Assembly (NCBI RefSeq): GCF_015832195.1
Contig: NC_052018.1
Coordinates: 28,920,115-28,984,114, forward strand
DNA: 64,000 nt
Origin: Motacilla alba alba
Taxonomy: Eukaryota > Chordata > Aves > Passeriformes > Motacillidae
Direction: 5' to 3'
The notes beneath the pieces are model-generated. The model ran no database searches and was not told where the DNA came from. It saw only the letters and a list, made by a program, of their open reading frames with translations. Position numbers and translations under genes: made by a program. Shown in pieces: positions 13,555-25,997 of the stretch. Numbering within the stretch: position 1 is the first letter of the stretch; each line of letters starts with the position of its first letter.

Positions 13555-16338
13555 CATTCATAAAAATCTCTGAAGTAACCCTTAGGTGGAATTGGACAGA
13601 TGGGGTTTTATAGAGAGGAACTTTCAGGCAGGAAAACATTGAAAATTTCTTGAGTCAGCAGTTCTGTAAGAAGTAATTTGTTAAAGTCCATTGCTAGTAC
13701 TGAATATACTTTCGCGTTTTCTGATCAGCAAACGTTCCTGTAAGCAATTTTTTTTTCTGATATTTCAATTCATGTTGCATTTCTTAAATCTTCCCATATA
13801 ATTTCAAGAAAATTATGTTATCTCTCTGCTATAAAATACACTCAGATCTGCTCATTTTTCTAGATGTATATTTTAGCTTGCAGCACTCCAGCAATTTTTA
13901 TAATTTAATTTCGCAGTTTTACTGAAATTCATAACCTATTAAAAAATACAGCTAGACATATAGAAAATGAGCATTGCCATAGGCCACTTCTTTCCCCTAT
14001 ATTATATATGAATAGACTAAATCTGGTTCATTCATTAGAAATATAAAATGGTTGTGCCACTATATAGTCTAATAGATTACGAAAATAATAATTCTTATCT
14101 CTTTGCTCATACATTCAAGGAAGGATCAGAAAAATCCAAGCAAATACAGTAATTCAAGTAGCTACATGTAATTTTCTGTGGAAAGTTCGTATTTCTCACT
14201 TTCTTAACTTTTCTGTAGCAATTTTTTAGCTTACATCTGTATTCACTCATAGAATATGGATACTTATTTTTATTCTTTGTCTTTTTTTTTGTGATGCTGT
14301 GAGAATTCAAATAGTTGAACTATGTTTCTGATCTAGTTTAAGCATGTATTAATGTAAACCAGACAGTGTTGAACATCAGTGCCCTGATGCTCAGAACGAA
14401 TATTCTCTGGTTCCTGTTATTAAAGAGTTATTTGAATTCTGCAATGTTTCAGAAGCTACAGTAAATTCTGTCCACTTATTACCTGAGAAAAGTATATTAT
14501 TCATCTATCAGGTTTTCATGTTGATAAACAATATATTTAATCTGAATGTCACTTCCTCTGAAATACATAAATACCTAAAAAAAACGCTGTTCCCTTTTGC
14601 AAGGCTACATCATGTCTTTTTGTTGTGCTGGGTGAAAGACACCACAATGAAAACATTTGGCTAAAAGTTTCATATAGTTCTGAGTGATTCCAATAGCTAA
14701 ATATATTCTCCTAACTAGGACTTTTTGGGATTGTCAATCATACTGGAATGTCTTTTCTTTTCCTATTATTATGCCATATGGAAACTTAGTATATGAAACT
14801 GAAAATGACCAGGCAAAGTAGTTCATCATGCTGGTGGGCTTGGAGTTTGTTATTGAGAGAGAGCATTGCAGGAAGAGAGCCAACTGCAGAAATGTCACTG
14901 TAACTTACAGGATTTTGAGTAGACCTATAACGTAAAGGCAGAAAGTGCATAATTCCGAACTCAGAAGAGTTGAGTTAAATAATATAACTATTTCTATAAA
15001 TTATGGAATATCTAAGGTACACAGTACATACTTTTAAGTCAGGGAATATTCACCATTTATAAATGCAGAAATTATTAAATCAGATATCTGTGTAGCCATG
15101 GCATCATTTTTCTCATAATATTTTATTCTATTCCCATTCAGCCATACTCCCCAAATGCCAAACCCTCAGATATAGAGATGAGATGTAAATCTATTACCTA
15201 ATAGGAGGGTGAAAGAAATGGATGGAAGCCTTTAATGTGAGGTACTCTGAAAAATTTTCAGCTCTCCATGCTTCATAGACTATTATCTGGACTGTTACTA
15301 CCAAATTGAAAATTGTTAGCAGAAAAGTGCAAAGAAGTTAGATTACTCTAAAATTTTCTTCTTCTTTGTTTTTTTCTTATTAATTTTAGCTCCAAGTCTG
15401 TTTACAAGAATATTAAAAGCACTTGACTTAGGAAATATTCATTTGAACATCATTATGTTGTGACTTGGGTGACTTCCATTTACATTGTAGAAAACCTGCA
15501 TGCTGGGAAGGTCAAATAATATCTCCATGTAGACCATCCCTTCTCCATTACCACCTAAGTGCATTTAAACCAATTTCCAAACACACTGGCATTTTTTATC
15601 TACCTAGCAGACAAGTAAAGGCAGAATCCAAATTTGTCTGTTTGTATCATATGCTGTAACACTTTAAATTGAACAGCAGACCTTTGTACTGCCTACTTAC
15701 ACCAAAACCTCTCCATGTATGCAAATCCACATGCAGTACATGACTGAAAATTCATGACCCAAAGGCAGTAATTTAAAATTTGTCTCTTCTAGCTCTTGTG
15801 AAAACATTGAATACTGTGGCTATCTCCTCTGGCGGATGTTCTGGTACATACAATACTGCCTCTGGTACTGTCTGCTACAGAATTACTCAGCCAGTATTGT
15901 GCTTCCCTGTACTACTTCCTTTTCACTTACCGTTTGAATTTTACAAGTACATACAATACCTTTTAATTAAACATACACCTATTCCAAAGTGAACCCAAAG
16001 AAATTTTTTCATTGGGACAAATATTCAGCTTTCACTTTTATTTTCTTCATGCACTTTTATGCAAATATGCATGCCACACACCTTCAGGGTTTAGAACAGT
16101 TCTAACATTAAATTATAACATATATATTTCTTTTGCAAGGGTGCCAGTGAAATGAGTTTTGAATAATTTTGAATCCAGATGTTCTGAGTCTCTTTAATAG
16201 TGGACTTTCCCTGTCATAAATTATTTTTAAATGGTACAGTATTTCTTCCTAAATTTAATTCCAAATGCAAGAAATTTTACCGCATTTAAACCTAAATTTA
16301 TTTATTACATTAAATGTTTGCAGGGGATAAGACCACTG

Positions 16339-16363
16339 TTCACCTTACCCATGTTAAGGTGAA
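16339..16363. repeat. Perfect 9-bp inverted repeat
   Basis: ttcacctta at 16339-16347 and its exact complement taaggtgaa at 16355-16363 are separated by 7 bases. The stem is short and could occur by chance in a window this size. Confidence 0.7.
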
Positions 16364-19300
16364 ACTTCAAGATGGACTGATTTGGATTTTAAGGTCATAT
16401 GCAATATCATAATCCGGTTTACTTATAGTTAACTGTGCTTCAGAAATACAGATACATCTTTGAACCATCCAGCATTTGTTTTACTTGAGTAAGTTGCAAA
16501 CAAGTTTCCTTTGTACATGGTTCATTAATTAATATTTTTTCTTATTTGAAGAAATTAAACCCAGAAAAGAATTAACACATACTACAGTTGTCCTTACAAA
16601 ATAATGCAAGAGAAAGTGGAAATTCAAGTACCACTGAGAGTCTAATTGTAACACTGTCATGGTGTTTTCTCACTGTGTCTCTAGTAGTATTGGACAGGGC
16701 TTCCTGGATCACTGCAAGCAGCTTTGGCAGGCAATCACAACGTAAGGTTTGGTTATAAAAGCTCTATCACAAAACATGTTAGACTGTGACTTGTCTATGT
16801 GTCGGTTTTATCCAGGTTAAACCACTCTTTTTTGTCATTATTCTTCTGGTGAATATACCTGCTGTTCTCAAATATCTCTCAGTCTTTCTTTTGCAAGATT
16901 TAACAAATACTTTCAGAATAAACAGTCAGGGCAGAGAAAATCGAGTAACCCTTTCTTCACAGCACTTTCAATCTGAATTCATGTTCTTGAGCATGAGTGA
17001 CAAAAGTAGGGCACATATATTCAATATTGCACTTTAATGATGTGGAGGAGGACAAAGAATTAAGTGGTAATCTATCTGAGTCAAAATTGATTTCGAAAAA
17101 GCTGGTAAAGGATCTTCTAATGAAATAGAATTAGATATGCTTCTTAAATACAAATGTCAGATTTGACCTTTGATAAGGCTATTTTAAAGTTATCAGGGAG
17201 ATAAATATGACTTAGAACTGTACTGCACAAATGGTGGGGCCTCATTATTTCAACACTTCAGAGCCTATAGACATTTTTGTATTCATGAACTAAATGCTGT
17301 ATGTTGCCATTTCAAAAGTTGATTTTGGCTAGTAATAAACACACTGATTGCAAAACAGCTACCTACATAAAATAACCTTGGACTTAGATCATACATTGAC
17401 TTTAAAAAAATGAAATAGAGACACTATTTAATTCTTAAATTTTCTCCGGTTGAAAATGAAGATATGGAAAATTTTTACCAGATCCAAAAGATGATTCGCC
17501 TGTGCAGATTCAAATGAAAATTTTTTTCTGGGAGAAACCTTGCATGAGAAGCTTCTGGAGCAGCTGTTTTACTTCTGCTGAGGGTACAAACACTGAAATG
17601 CAAAGAGTCAAGTATTGAAAGTATTGAAATACCTCTTGTCCTTCCATTTTCCACAGGAAGTAGCTCTACAGAAGACTAATAAAAGAGATAGGAAATACTA
17701 CAAATCTAAACGACATGGGTTTATGCAGAAATTGCTCCCTTTTTTTGTTTATTGACTAGACTTCAGTAATAATGCTTGGCTTAATGAGTTTTAGTAGATA
17801 TGGAGGAGCATTCTCATCTGCTATAATAATGTGTAACGTGAAATCTGCCAAGTAATACCAGACCAAATCAGATGGGAGTGTGACCTGTAAACTCTGTGCT
17901 GAGTATGTCTGAAGTGTAATCAAATATGTGTGAACTTCAGCCCTGTGTGGTTTCAGTATTCATTTCTGAGTACATTTGGCAGCTCATTAATTGTATATCA
18001 TTAAGATAATGTTCAAAAGAGTGTTATAGTGGCCATGGTGTGTCTGGATATTAATACAGGGAAACCAGGAGTCGTAAAATAAAATTAGTGTTTTTCACAG
18101 GCATAAAAGTCACAGAAATGCTTTATCATTTTAATGTTTTCCTTTCCAGTAGCTTAATCAGGGATTCCAGAGTTCTCTGTAGACCTAAAGCAAAAGACAC
18201 CCTCAACCAAATCAATCTGAAGGTGTATTTTAGGAGACCTTTTAACATACTTGTCTTTGCTTCCTGTGACAAATGGACCTTTCAGATTGACCAAACTGAC
18301 CTCAGGAAATGGTGGTTATACTGATTTCCTCTCTGCTCGAGTATGCACCTCGATGGACTTGGATGTGTCTCATCCCGAGCTAGTTGGGTCACTTCCTAAA
18401 TACTTCACGTGACTGAGTGAACAGGTAATGAGAGTGGAGCACTTGCAGGTCAGCTGTGATGCTTCCACCACAGGAGGCTCTACCCAGAAACAGACTTATA
18501 AAAGTTTTTAACACAGGGAAGACTTCAGTTGGGTCTGAGAATGAGACAAAAGGACGCATACCCATAAAAATAATATTTTCGACGTTTAGTAGTTTCTTTT
18601 TTCCCCTGCCCCTGCACAAGTTCGTCCATCTGTGCTGGGTGATTCCTGTTGCTGTTGTTCACTTGTGCCTCTAGGTGGAACTGAAGGGATTGAGATTTGT
18701 TGTAGGACCTGTACAAACACACATCCAATGTTTCACAAGTACTATGATATCTCCCTTGAAGAGTTTCTGCCTATACAGCAAAGTTATATTGCTGGAAGAC
18801 AAATAAACCAGTAAATCTAATGGCTTGACCTGAGTATAAAAGCATTAAGCAATCATTGATTCATTTCTTCAGTAGTCATCAGTCACAACTCCTCCTGAAA
18901 ATTATGGCAGTTTTGTATCACTTCCTAGAACTTGTTTCTTTTGAGCTGAAGTACTATTAAATCCTCAGCATGTATGCCTTTTTTTATAATTAAATCAAAT
19001 AGATGGGTTTTTTTCTACATAATTTCCATGATTTAGAGCTACATTCTTAAATAAACTGTAGGAGAATGGCAGTTAATTCTAAAGTATATGGACTGAGACT
19101 GACCAAGACGTTTTATCGTTCTCAGCTTTTTTCACATTCAATGAGGATTTAAATTTCATTTAGAGAAACACTATAGTGGTGTAGATACGTTTTAACATAA
19201 GCAAAGTAGTAAACTATGCTTAAAATATTTGAGCTACTAATTCTTATTATTGGTCCTCATTTCCTATTTGAAAATAAACAGAGCTATATCCAGATTTAGT

Positions 19301-20493
19301 GCATTATATTTTTCTTGTCAGTCACACCGAGAAAATGCAAAAATATTTCTCTTTTGCCATCATCTGCTGGTCTTCTGGAGCAACCTAGTGAATTATTTAA
19401 TATTTCTGCATAGTTGTCTACAAGAGAGATTTTTATGTTCTTTTTCTATTGCATAATTTGTTGTGAGAAAGTGACAGAAAGAAAGATCGCTTAACTTTGT
19501 CTACTTGATAGGATACATTTATATTCTACATATTTCATGGAAGTGGAATTCACTTCCTGGCCACTTTTTCTATAGCTTTTTATTATCCACTTCCCACAGA
19601 ATCCAAGAAAACAAATTCTTGGTGCAGAATTTTGTGTAGCATCTGCAACATGACAAGAAGGATTATACAGGCTCATTTATAGTGTCTCCCTCAACTGTGG
19701 TAAAGACACTCAGGCTTATTCTGCTGCTTATACATTGTGGTGCTTTACCAGTGGCACTTCTTTTATTTCTGATTGAGTGGGTCATAGAAAAAAAAATCAA
19801 CTGCTCCATCATGTGTCTGAGATTTTTCTTATAATATGTCAGGAGTGGGAGGTGGAGAATAGGAGTGGGAGTAGAAGGAAAAAGTCCCTAAGTTGTTGGG
19901 TTGTTTTTTTTTCTGAAAGCAGAAGGAGTGTTATTAACTACTGTGTGCTGAGATGAGGCCCTTACTGCTTCAGTTCACAGATATGTGGCCTGTTTGTCTC
20001 CATGTCCTAGAGGTTCTCAGTTGTCAGGTGAAACCTATCTGAGTTACAATAGATTTAATTCTTTCTCCTCATTCATTAGCTCAGAAAAGTCAGTAATGAT
20101 CAATCCTGGTGAAGCTTAAAACTCTGTTCTCCACCCCCAGTTTCTCTAAAGGGGAAGTGGCATTTCTATTGCTCTTGTCACTGTTACTTTATTATGGGCA
20201 TCTTTCCACTGCAATCAGGAGCTTGAAAGTGTGACATTGGCCACTCATAGCAAAAACAGCCTGCACTGAGAGACAGGAGCAAATATCTCACTTGCCTGTG
20301 GCCCTGGATAAATGAGCAGTAACCTGGCTGTGATGGCAGGTTGCAGTTTGAGGCACTTGAGCTGCCTGGGGTTATTCTTAAGCAGTTGAACCATGTTGGC
20401 AGTCATGTTATATTTATAAGTTAGGGTAAGATGATGGCTGGCATAGGCTGCTATAGCATGGTTGCAAGGCAGACGTATTCTGATAATTCTCAC

Positions 20494-20847
20494 TGAATCA
20501 TAGATTGGAACCATATCACATGCTGAGTAGGGAAGGACCCACCAAGATCACTGAGTCCAACTCCTGGCCCTGCACAGGACACCTGAAGAATCACACCATG
20601 TACCTGACAATATTGTCCAAATACTTAATGAACTCTGCCAGGCTTGGTGCTGTGACCAGTTTCCTGGGGAGCCTCGTCCAGTGCCCAACCACACTTTGGG
20701 TGAAGAACTTTTCCCTGATATCCAGCCTAAACCTCTCTTGACTCAGCTTCATGCCATGTCCTCAAGTCCTGTCACTGGTTGCAAGAGTAACAAGAGCAGT
20801 ACCTGCCTCTTTCCTTCCTCTCATGGGGCTGTTGAAGACTGCAATTG
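20494..20847 (-). mobile_element. CR1 LINE 3' fragment, minus strand
   Basis: Starts with 'tgaatcatagattggaacc', then 'ggaaggacccaccaagatcactgagtccaactcctggccc', 'gcacaggacacc', 'ttggtgctgtgacca', 'ggtgaagaacttttccctgatatccagcctaaacctc' and 'gttgaagactgca'. This ordered series is the reverse complement of the 3' part of an avian CR1 subfamily. It is a 5'-truncated copy of about 350 bp, the usual form of CR1 in birds. It lacks coding capacity; open frames running through it on the plus strand are antisense artefacts. Divergence looks moderate. Confidence 0.9.
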
Positions 20848-21989
20848 TAAACTTGTTTGGAAATTATATTTCAAGCTGCAATTCTAATTTGATCCTTCTT
20901 CTCTGATAAATGCTCACTGTTCTGATGTTGCAGATCCTCCGTGTTTATAAATGCAATTCGCGGCTTCATCCCAGTTACTTACACCACTTAGCACTAAAAC
21001 AACAGAACCAGAACTCTGAAAAAATAGCCATTCTTTTCCCTCCGTTTCTATTTCTCTCTCTCTGCCACAATGACTGTGTGAGATTCTGCAGACAGAAAAA
21101 TGCAAAATATATCTTCCTTGACACAAAAAGTAGATACATACTCTTTGCAGTGATTCAGACAAGAGTCATCTTAGATTATTTGGGTTTCTTATACTAAGCC
21201 TGAAGTCTTGAAAACTAACATATTTTTAAGTTCCCATGACTTTTCAGGAAATAATTCCCTGTGTATTCATCAGCTGACTGCCAGCTTCCCTCCTGAGGAT
21301 CCCTAGGATCATGACTAACCTCCCTGTCCAGAAAGCAATAAATATTCTGTGTTACTACTCAGAAGATGCTGTTGTCTATCTAGAAGGAAAACCAGGTAAA
21401 TTAATTTAAGAATACCAGAGAAATCACAAAAAATACCCAAACCCTTTACATCAAATAAAATTAAAGTACTTTAAAAGTCATTCTGGAATTAGAAAAAAAT
21501 TGTGTTTGTGTTATGTGTGAATATGTGGGTGTATTTCATCCTTTTGACTAAGATTCATAAAATGCATATATATTCAGGCTGCTTTAAAAGTACTTTATTT
21601 TTTTTTCTAGAATCCAGGTATTAAAACCAACATAAATGATGCATTGCATTGACCTTCTCCTTTTTATTTATTGTGTTCTATTTATGTCAGGAACAGAAAA
21701 ATAAGCATCATGTCCAAGGACATCATAATAATTATTTGTAAGAAATTTTCCAATAACTTCTTGCACTTATAAGTTTCTAATATTTCCCTTTCATCACTGA
21801 AGCCTAGTAAACTCATTATTTCTGCATCACCTAAACCATTCCTCAGCATATGAAATCATGAGGCAGACTTTGTCTTTTTCTATTGCTTCGCTTACCTTTC
21901 CGAGAAACTGTTTTGTTTCCAACAGTGTTAAAGTTTGCTCTCGCTTGCTGCCTCATTTTTCAGGCTTTCATCAGCAACGTGAAACTACA

Positions 21990-22400
21990 GGCAGGGTTCT
22001 GCTCATGTTGTCAGGGTGCAGCAGGAGCCAGCAGCTCCCTGTGGTCCAGGAGCAGCTAAGGGTCCCCAAAGGGTAGGGTCTGGCAGCCAGGGCCCATCCT
22101 ACTGCCCAAGCCAGGAGCAGGGCAGCCAGGGTGACTGGGGCAGCCCCAGACGTGGGCATCGGTACCTCCATGGGGACAAGGATGTGAGCCTAGGGGAGAG
22201 CCCAGGTCATCCTGGCCCAAGGCCAGGCAGGGCAGGGCTGGGAGGGGCTGGTCATCAGCTGTGCTGTGGTGTCACTGAAGCAGGGGCTGATGGCCCAGGT
22301 GAGAGGATGTGGGCAGGTGGGGGGAACCCCAGGACTGTATCAGGGCAGGGACATGATGTCTTGGCAGCGCCCTTGGGGCCCTGGTTCTTACCACATCTTT
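21990..22400. other. GC-rich, CpG-poor patch of unknown origin
   Basis: A stretch rich in cagg, ggcag and ccagg units that contrasts with the AT-rich flanks. CpG dinucleotides are few, so it does not look like an unmethylated promoter island. Open frames cross it on both strands (165 codons on plus at 22016-22513, 66 on minus at 21971-22171), but the proteins are low-complexity G/P/Q/R or A/L mixes with no domain; frames open up simply because stop codons are rare in GC-rich sequence. A splice-donor-like caggtgaga occurs near 22296. It may be an old GC-rich repeat, a minisatellite-like relic or a lost exon. Confidence 0.5.
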
Positions 22401-22646
22401 TCCTCAGTTATGGTTTCTTTCCAGCAAGGAGAGAAGTCAGTCCCTCAGAGATGGGAATTCATATCTCCACAAACTTCAGTATCTGGCAGGGACTCAGGAG
22501 AAAGGTTTGCTAACCACCAATACAGCCTCCAATTCCCTAGAAGTTCTGAGGTGCTTGTGCAGGGGCAGGAGGGAAAAGTTGCACGGATAAGTACAGAAAG
22601 TAACACAATGTGGGAAGGGATGAACACTTAGAGTGTACATCTGAGC

Positions 22647-22700
22647 ATTATGGGACACAGGTAGTCCCATAATTTTAAAATTGATTGATTTTAAAATTAG
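22647..22700. repeat. Two abutting inverted repeats
   Basis: attatggga (22647-22655) pairs with tcccataat (22665-22673) across a 9-base loop. Overlapping its end, aattttaaaa (22671-22680) pairs with ttttaaaatt (22689-22698) across ttgattga. The second is built from an AT palindrome and is less informative than the first. Confidence 0.75.
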
Positions 22701-23234
22701 CTTCTAGTTTCTGATATTATGCTAAGTTTTCATTTGTTTACAACTTTGTCTAAGTATGACTGGACTGGTTATTACGTGTATGTCAGTTATTGTTCTCTGT
22801 CTAAAATGTAAAGGGGGTAGAATTTAGGCTAAATTATGAGTAATTTCTTTGTGTAGAATTTACAGGAGGTTTTGGTTTGGTTTTTTTTTCCTGGTATGTA
22901 AACTTAGCTCATTGAAAATATTTAGGTCTCACATGCTATGGTATAGGATATGCAGTGTCAAACACATGCATGTAGGTACCTCAGTTGAAAACATTATACT
23001 GTATGAAGCCAAAATAAGAATTAGGGAAAAAATAACAGAATGCATTATGTTGAGTTTTATCAGTGTTTGATTGCTAAACTTATTGGAGATCAACTCTGTC
23101 CTAAGCATTACTGGTGTTCTTAAAATGATTTCTGAAATCACCACAATATTGGTGTGGAACTTGGCTGTTGAAAATCAACAGAGGAAAACTCCTGTGTCTT
23201 GATGCACAGGGGAAAACAGCCTAGTTTCAAAGCC

Positions 23235-23420
23235 TGAGAGTGAAGAGGAAGATTTGGGGGGGTGTAAAGTAGGAATATTGGCATGATGAGTAGGAGAGAG
23301 AGAGATACTGGCAAGAGAAACAAAGTGGGCAGATTTGAAACAGTAGAGGGGGAGGGAGGGAAAGGTGTTTAAGGAAGGGAGACTGCAACAGAAGTGGGGA
23401 CAAGAAGAAATAAAAAACAA
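23235..23420 (+). repeat. Purine-rich (G/A) tract
   Basis: The plus strand is strongly biased to A and G, with blocks such as gtaggagagagagag and agagggggagggaggg. The matching minus strand is pyrimidine-rich, which produces three overlapping S/L/F/P-rich open frames there (up to 109 codons); these are compositional artefacts rather than genes. Confidence 0.75.
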
Positions 23421-24365
23421 ATGCACTGAAAATACACTGTAAAGTGAAAAGGCTCTGACTACTGGTATTGAGTCCACTCAGAACTTGGGGAGAAAAAACC
23501 ACCCCAAAATTCCTAAATTTCAGAGGATTTTCAGTAAAATATAAGATTTTAAACATAGAGGTTGAGAAGTCTTGCTTGCTTATCTTTTAAACCTAAGAAC
23601 CTCCATGAAACCAAAAAATCCTAAGGTAAAGGAACTAGTGAGCACTTAAGTTCTAGACAGTTGAAAATGACAGTATTGAAGCTGTGTAATCTTAATTGTC
23701 ATTTTGTGCTTTGGTGCAATTTTAAATTATATAATCTTGCACTTCTTGTTTGCTGTGAGACACCTGCTTCTCTCAGTATGTACACATCCTCTGCAAATTA
23801 ATCAAGAGGTTTAGAACATCACTTCTTCCAGGAATTAGAGAGTCCATTTTTACTGGGGCTATCCTAGAAAAAAGTCTGAAATCCTTAAAGGCTTCATGAA
23901 CTTACACAGTTAGAAGTCCAATTAATGAAAGGGTTCAAAAGACTATAAATAGAAAACAAAGAAACCCAAGAGACTCTGAGGAGGATATAGAACACAGTCT
24001 GCTGATTGCCAAGGGGAGCAGTAAGTGCTACCCAGGAGCTGGGTAATGGTCGTGGCCAGAAATACTTTCAATGGACAAAAAAGTGATCATGGAAAATATC
24101 ACACAATTTCAGCAGAGAAAAGAATAGCTTCATATCTAAGGGAGTTGAAGGTTGCTATGGAAAACAGGATTCTTATCCTCCCTCTGTCCTCCCTGTGCTG
24201 AGTCATTTCAATCAGAGCCTTCACAGGTGGTGCTGCTTGTACGGTCCTCAGCCATTGCTCATTGCAACTCATCCTCTGGTCCAAATCTTTGAAATAATTG
24301 ACTCTTACTCTTTCTTGCCACTCGTGTTCCAAAAGTCATCCTATTAGTATGATTAATTATCATTA

Positions 24366-24600
24366 TTAAGTATTTATTGCAGAAGTTCCTACAGACTAGT
24401 ATAGGCTCCGCTGCATTAAGAATATAAAAAGTGATAAAATTATCTCTCTACTCTAGAGATTGTCACTATCTGAATACCTAAGACAGGCAGACCACAGGAG
24501 GTGAGACAACCAGGACAATGTGGTGAAGAATAATTTGCTCAAGGTCAGTAAGAAGACATTTAATGGCAGGTGTGGAATGAGATACTGTCAGAATCACAGG
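24366..24600 (-). repeat. Ancient amniote MIR-like SINE remnant
   Basis: The plus strand reads 'tatttattgcagaagttcctacagac', then a region with acaggcagaccacaggagg, then 'aatttgctcaaggtcagtaagaa' and 'aatggcaggtgtggaatgag'. This is the block order of the reverse complement of an old amniote SINE family whose hallmark is a 'ttgcccaaggtcac..ca.gt.agtggcagagc' segment. The sequence is heavily diverged with small indels. The similar element at 11065-11215 may belong to the same family. Subfamily not assigned. Confidence 0.6.
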
Positions 24601-25370
24601 AGTTCTGAAGCTAGAAGTCATTTGTTTAAAAAGATTGCCGTGCATTTAAACAAAATGATCTGTAATGGAAGCTTGTCACCTGTGATGTGAGTAAAGTAAT
24701 TTATTATGCAAGAACCATATAGATAATTTACAACAGTTCTTCTGTGCCTTTAATGTATAGTAACTGTAATCATGGAATTGCTTCTGAAATCTCTTTTATA
24801 CTTCTTGGCACTCCATATGGTAGTTGGATACTGCAGAAAAAAATATCCTCCAGGAATCATTGAGCCAGGCTTTAAGCCAGGCAATCTTCTCTAACAGTTT
24901 CAGAGCAAGCCATACTATAAAAATGTAAATGTGGCGGCAATACTTCTTCTTCATACCATTTTTCAAAAGGTAAATGTAAGTGTTGTTCAAACCACAGTGC
25001 AGCTTGAGAGCGTTTGTGAAGGACATAAAAAATCTGAGTTGCTTTGCGTAGGTGGCTTTACACACCTGTTACTGTGAAGGCTCTCTGATTCAGACATTTA
25101 TCATCAAACAACATCAGTAGAAAGACTTGCAGTAATTGCAGCTCTGCACAGGTTTCTTTCCTCTTTTTCCACTCCCCTTCTTTTTTACACATCTTTTGTT
25201 GAGAGTCCTCAGGCATTCCTCCTTCCTGAAGCATTTGGGTAAACATTACCCACCAAGAGGTGTGGTTTTCTACTGTATTCACTGGCATAAGTGAAGCAGA
25301 TTACAACAAACAAGGAGCAGATGAGATCACTAAATATACTAGCAAACACTGAAAGATTATATGCTTAATG

Positions 25371-25500
25371 CAATCCAGAAAAGGGGAAAAGAGGGAAAAG
25401 GGGTATCCAAAGGGAGGCAAGAAAGAGAAATTGAGAATAGAAAAAGAGAAGACAGACTCTTGAACAAGAGTAAATATAAGGGGAGAAAAAAAGAGCAGGA
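25371..25500 (+). repeat. Purine-rich (G/A) tract
   Basis: A second stretch of about 130 bp of strongly A/G-biased plus strand (for example gaaaaggggaaaagaggg), about 2 kb from the one near 23.3 kb. The minus-strand frame across it (73 codons, F/S/L/P-rich) is a compositional artefact. Confidence 0.7.
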
Positions 25501-25947
25501 CTACCAGCCCTTCCCAAAACATTTAAGAAGAAATTAGTCAACAGGGTATGAAGACTAAAAGGACTGTCATCTCAGAAATTAAAAATAGGGAGCAGGAGCC
25601 TTGCAGGAAGAAGGTGGTAGAAGAAACTTAAGTTCTCCTTTTTCAAATCTCCAGTTTAGTAATTTGAATGAGTTTTGCCTGAGTAAAGTCAGTGTTTTTT
25701 TCTTTCCACACCACCCTATCACCTAAACTTAAAATGTAATGGTGTTACCTGGCCAGGTCAAAGCTTAAGGTTTTTGCCTCAGCCCTGTGTTATCCCTGAT
25801 CCCCTTCCTTCCCTGTCCCTAACCCTTCTTCTGGACTTATTTCTGAATTCCACTTGGATGCTTACAAAAAATTTTATTGTGTATAACTAAGTGCCAAATG
25901 AAGATCTTTTTTTGAACTTCTCATTCTGTATTTAATCTTCTTAATAT

Positions 25948-25997
25948 TTCTTACTATTATTGATACACATTTAGTTCTTAATATTATTGATACACAT
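25948..25997 (+). repeat. Direct repeat, 27-bp period
   Basis: Two 23-base copies at 25948-25970 and 25975-25997 share ttctta-attattgatacacat with a single mismatch. This is a local duplication. Confidence 0.85.

Larger units (their letters stand above)
11216..20493. other. AT-rich non-coding region with small local repeats
   Basis: About 9.3 kb without a recognised gene or long transposon. Small structures inside are listed separately (12002-12047, 13501-13554, 16339-16363). Open frames are at most 83 codons, without domain signatures. Confidence 0.5.
20848..24365. other. Non-coding region containing a GC-rich patch and a purine tract
   Basis: No gene recognised. The block contains a compositional outlier at about 21990-22400, inverted repeats at 22647-22700 and a purine-rich tract at about 23235-23420, each listed separately. 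The remainder is unremarkable AT-rich sequence. Confidence 0.5.

Noticed and set aside
20505..20887. Plus-strand frames across 20.5-20.9 kb
   Set aside because: They lie antisense inside a CR1 3' fragment.
22296..22310. Splice-donor-like caggtgaga suggesting an exon end
   Set aside because: No matching acceptor and conserved coding frame was found; such words are common in GC-rich sequence.
22016..22631. 165- and 121-codon overlapping plus-strand frames that look like a G/P/Q-rich protein
   Set aside because: They lie in the GC-rich patch where stops are rare; no domain, no codon-structure signal, and they overlap in two frames.
23138..23556. Three overlapping minus-strand frames rich in F, S, L and P resembling membrane proteins
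   Set aside because: They arise from the pyrimidine-rich complement of a purine tract; hydrophobicity is compositional.
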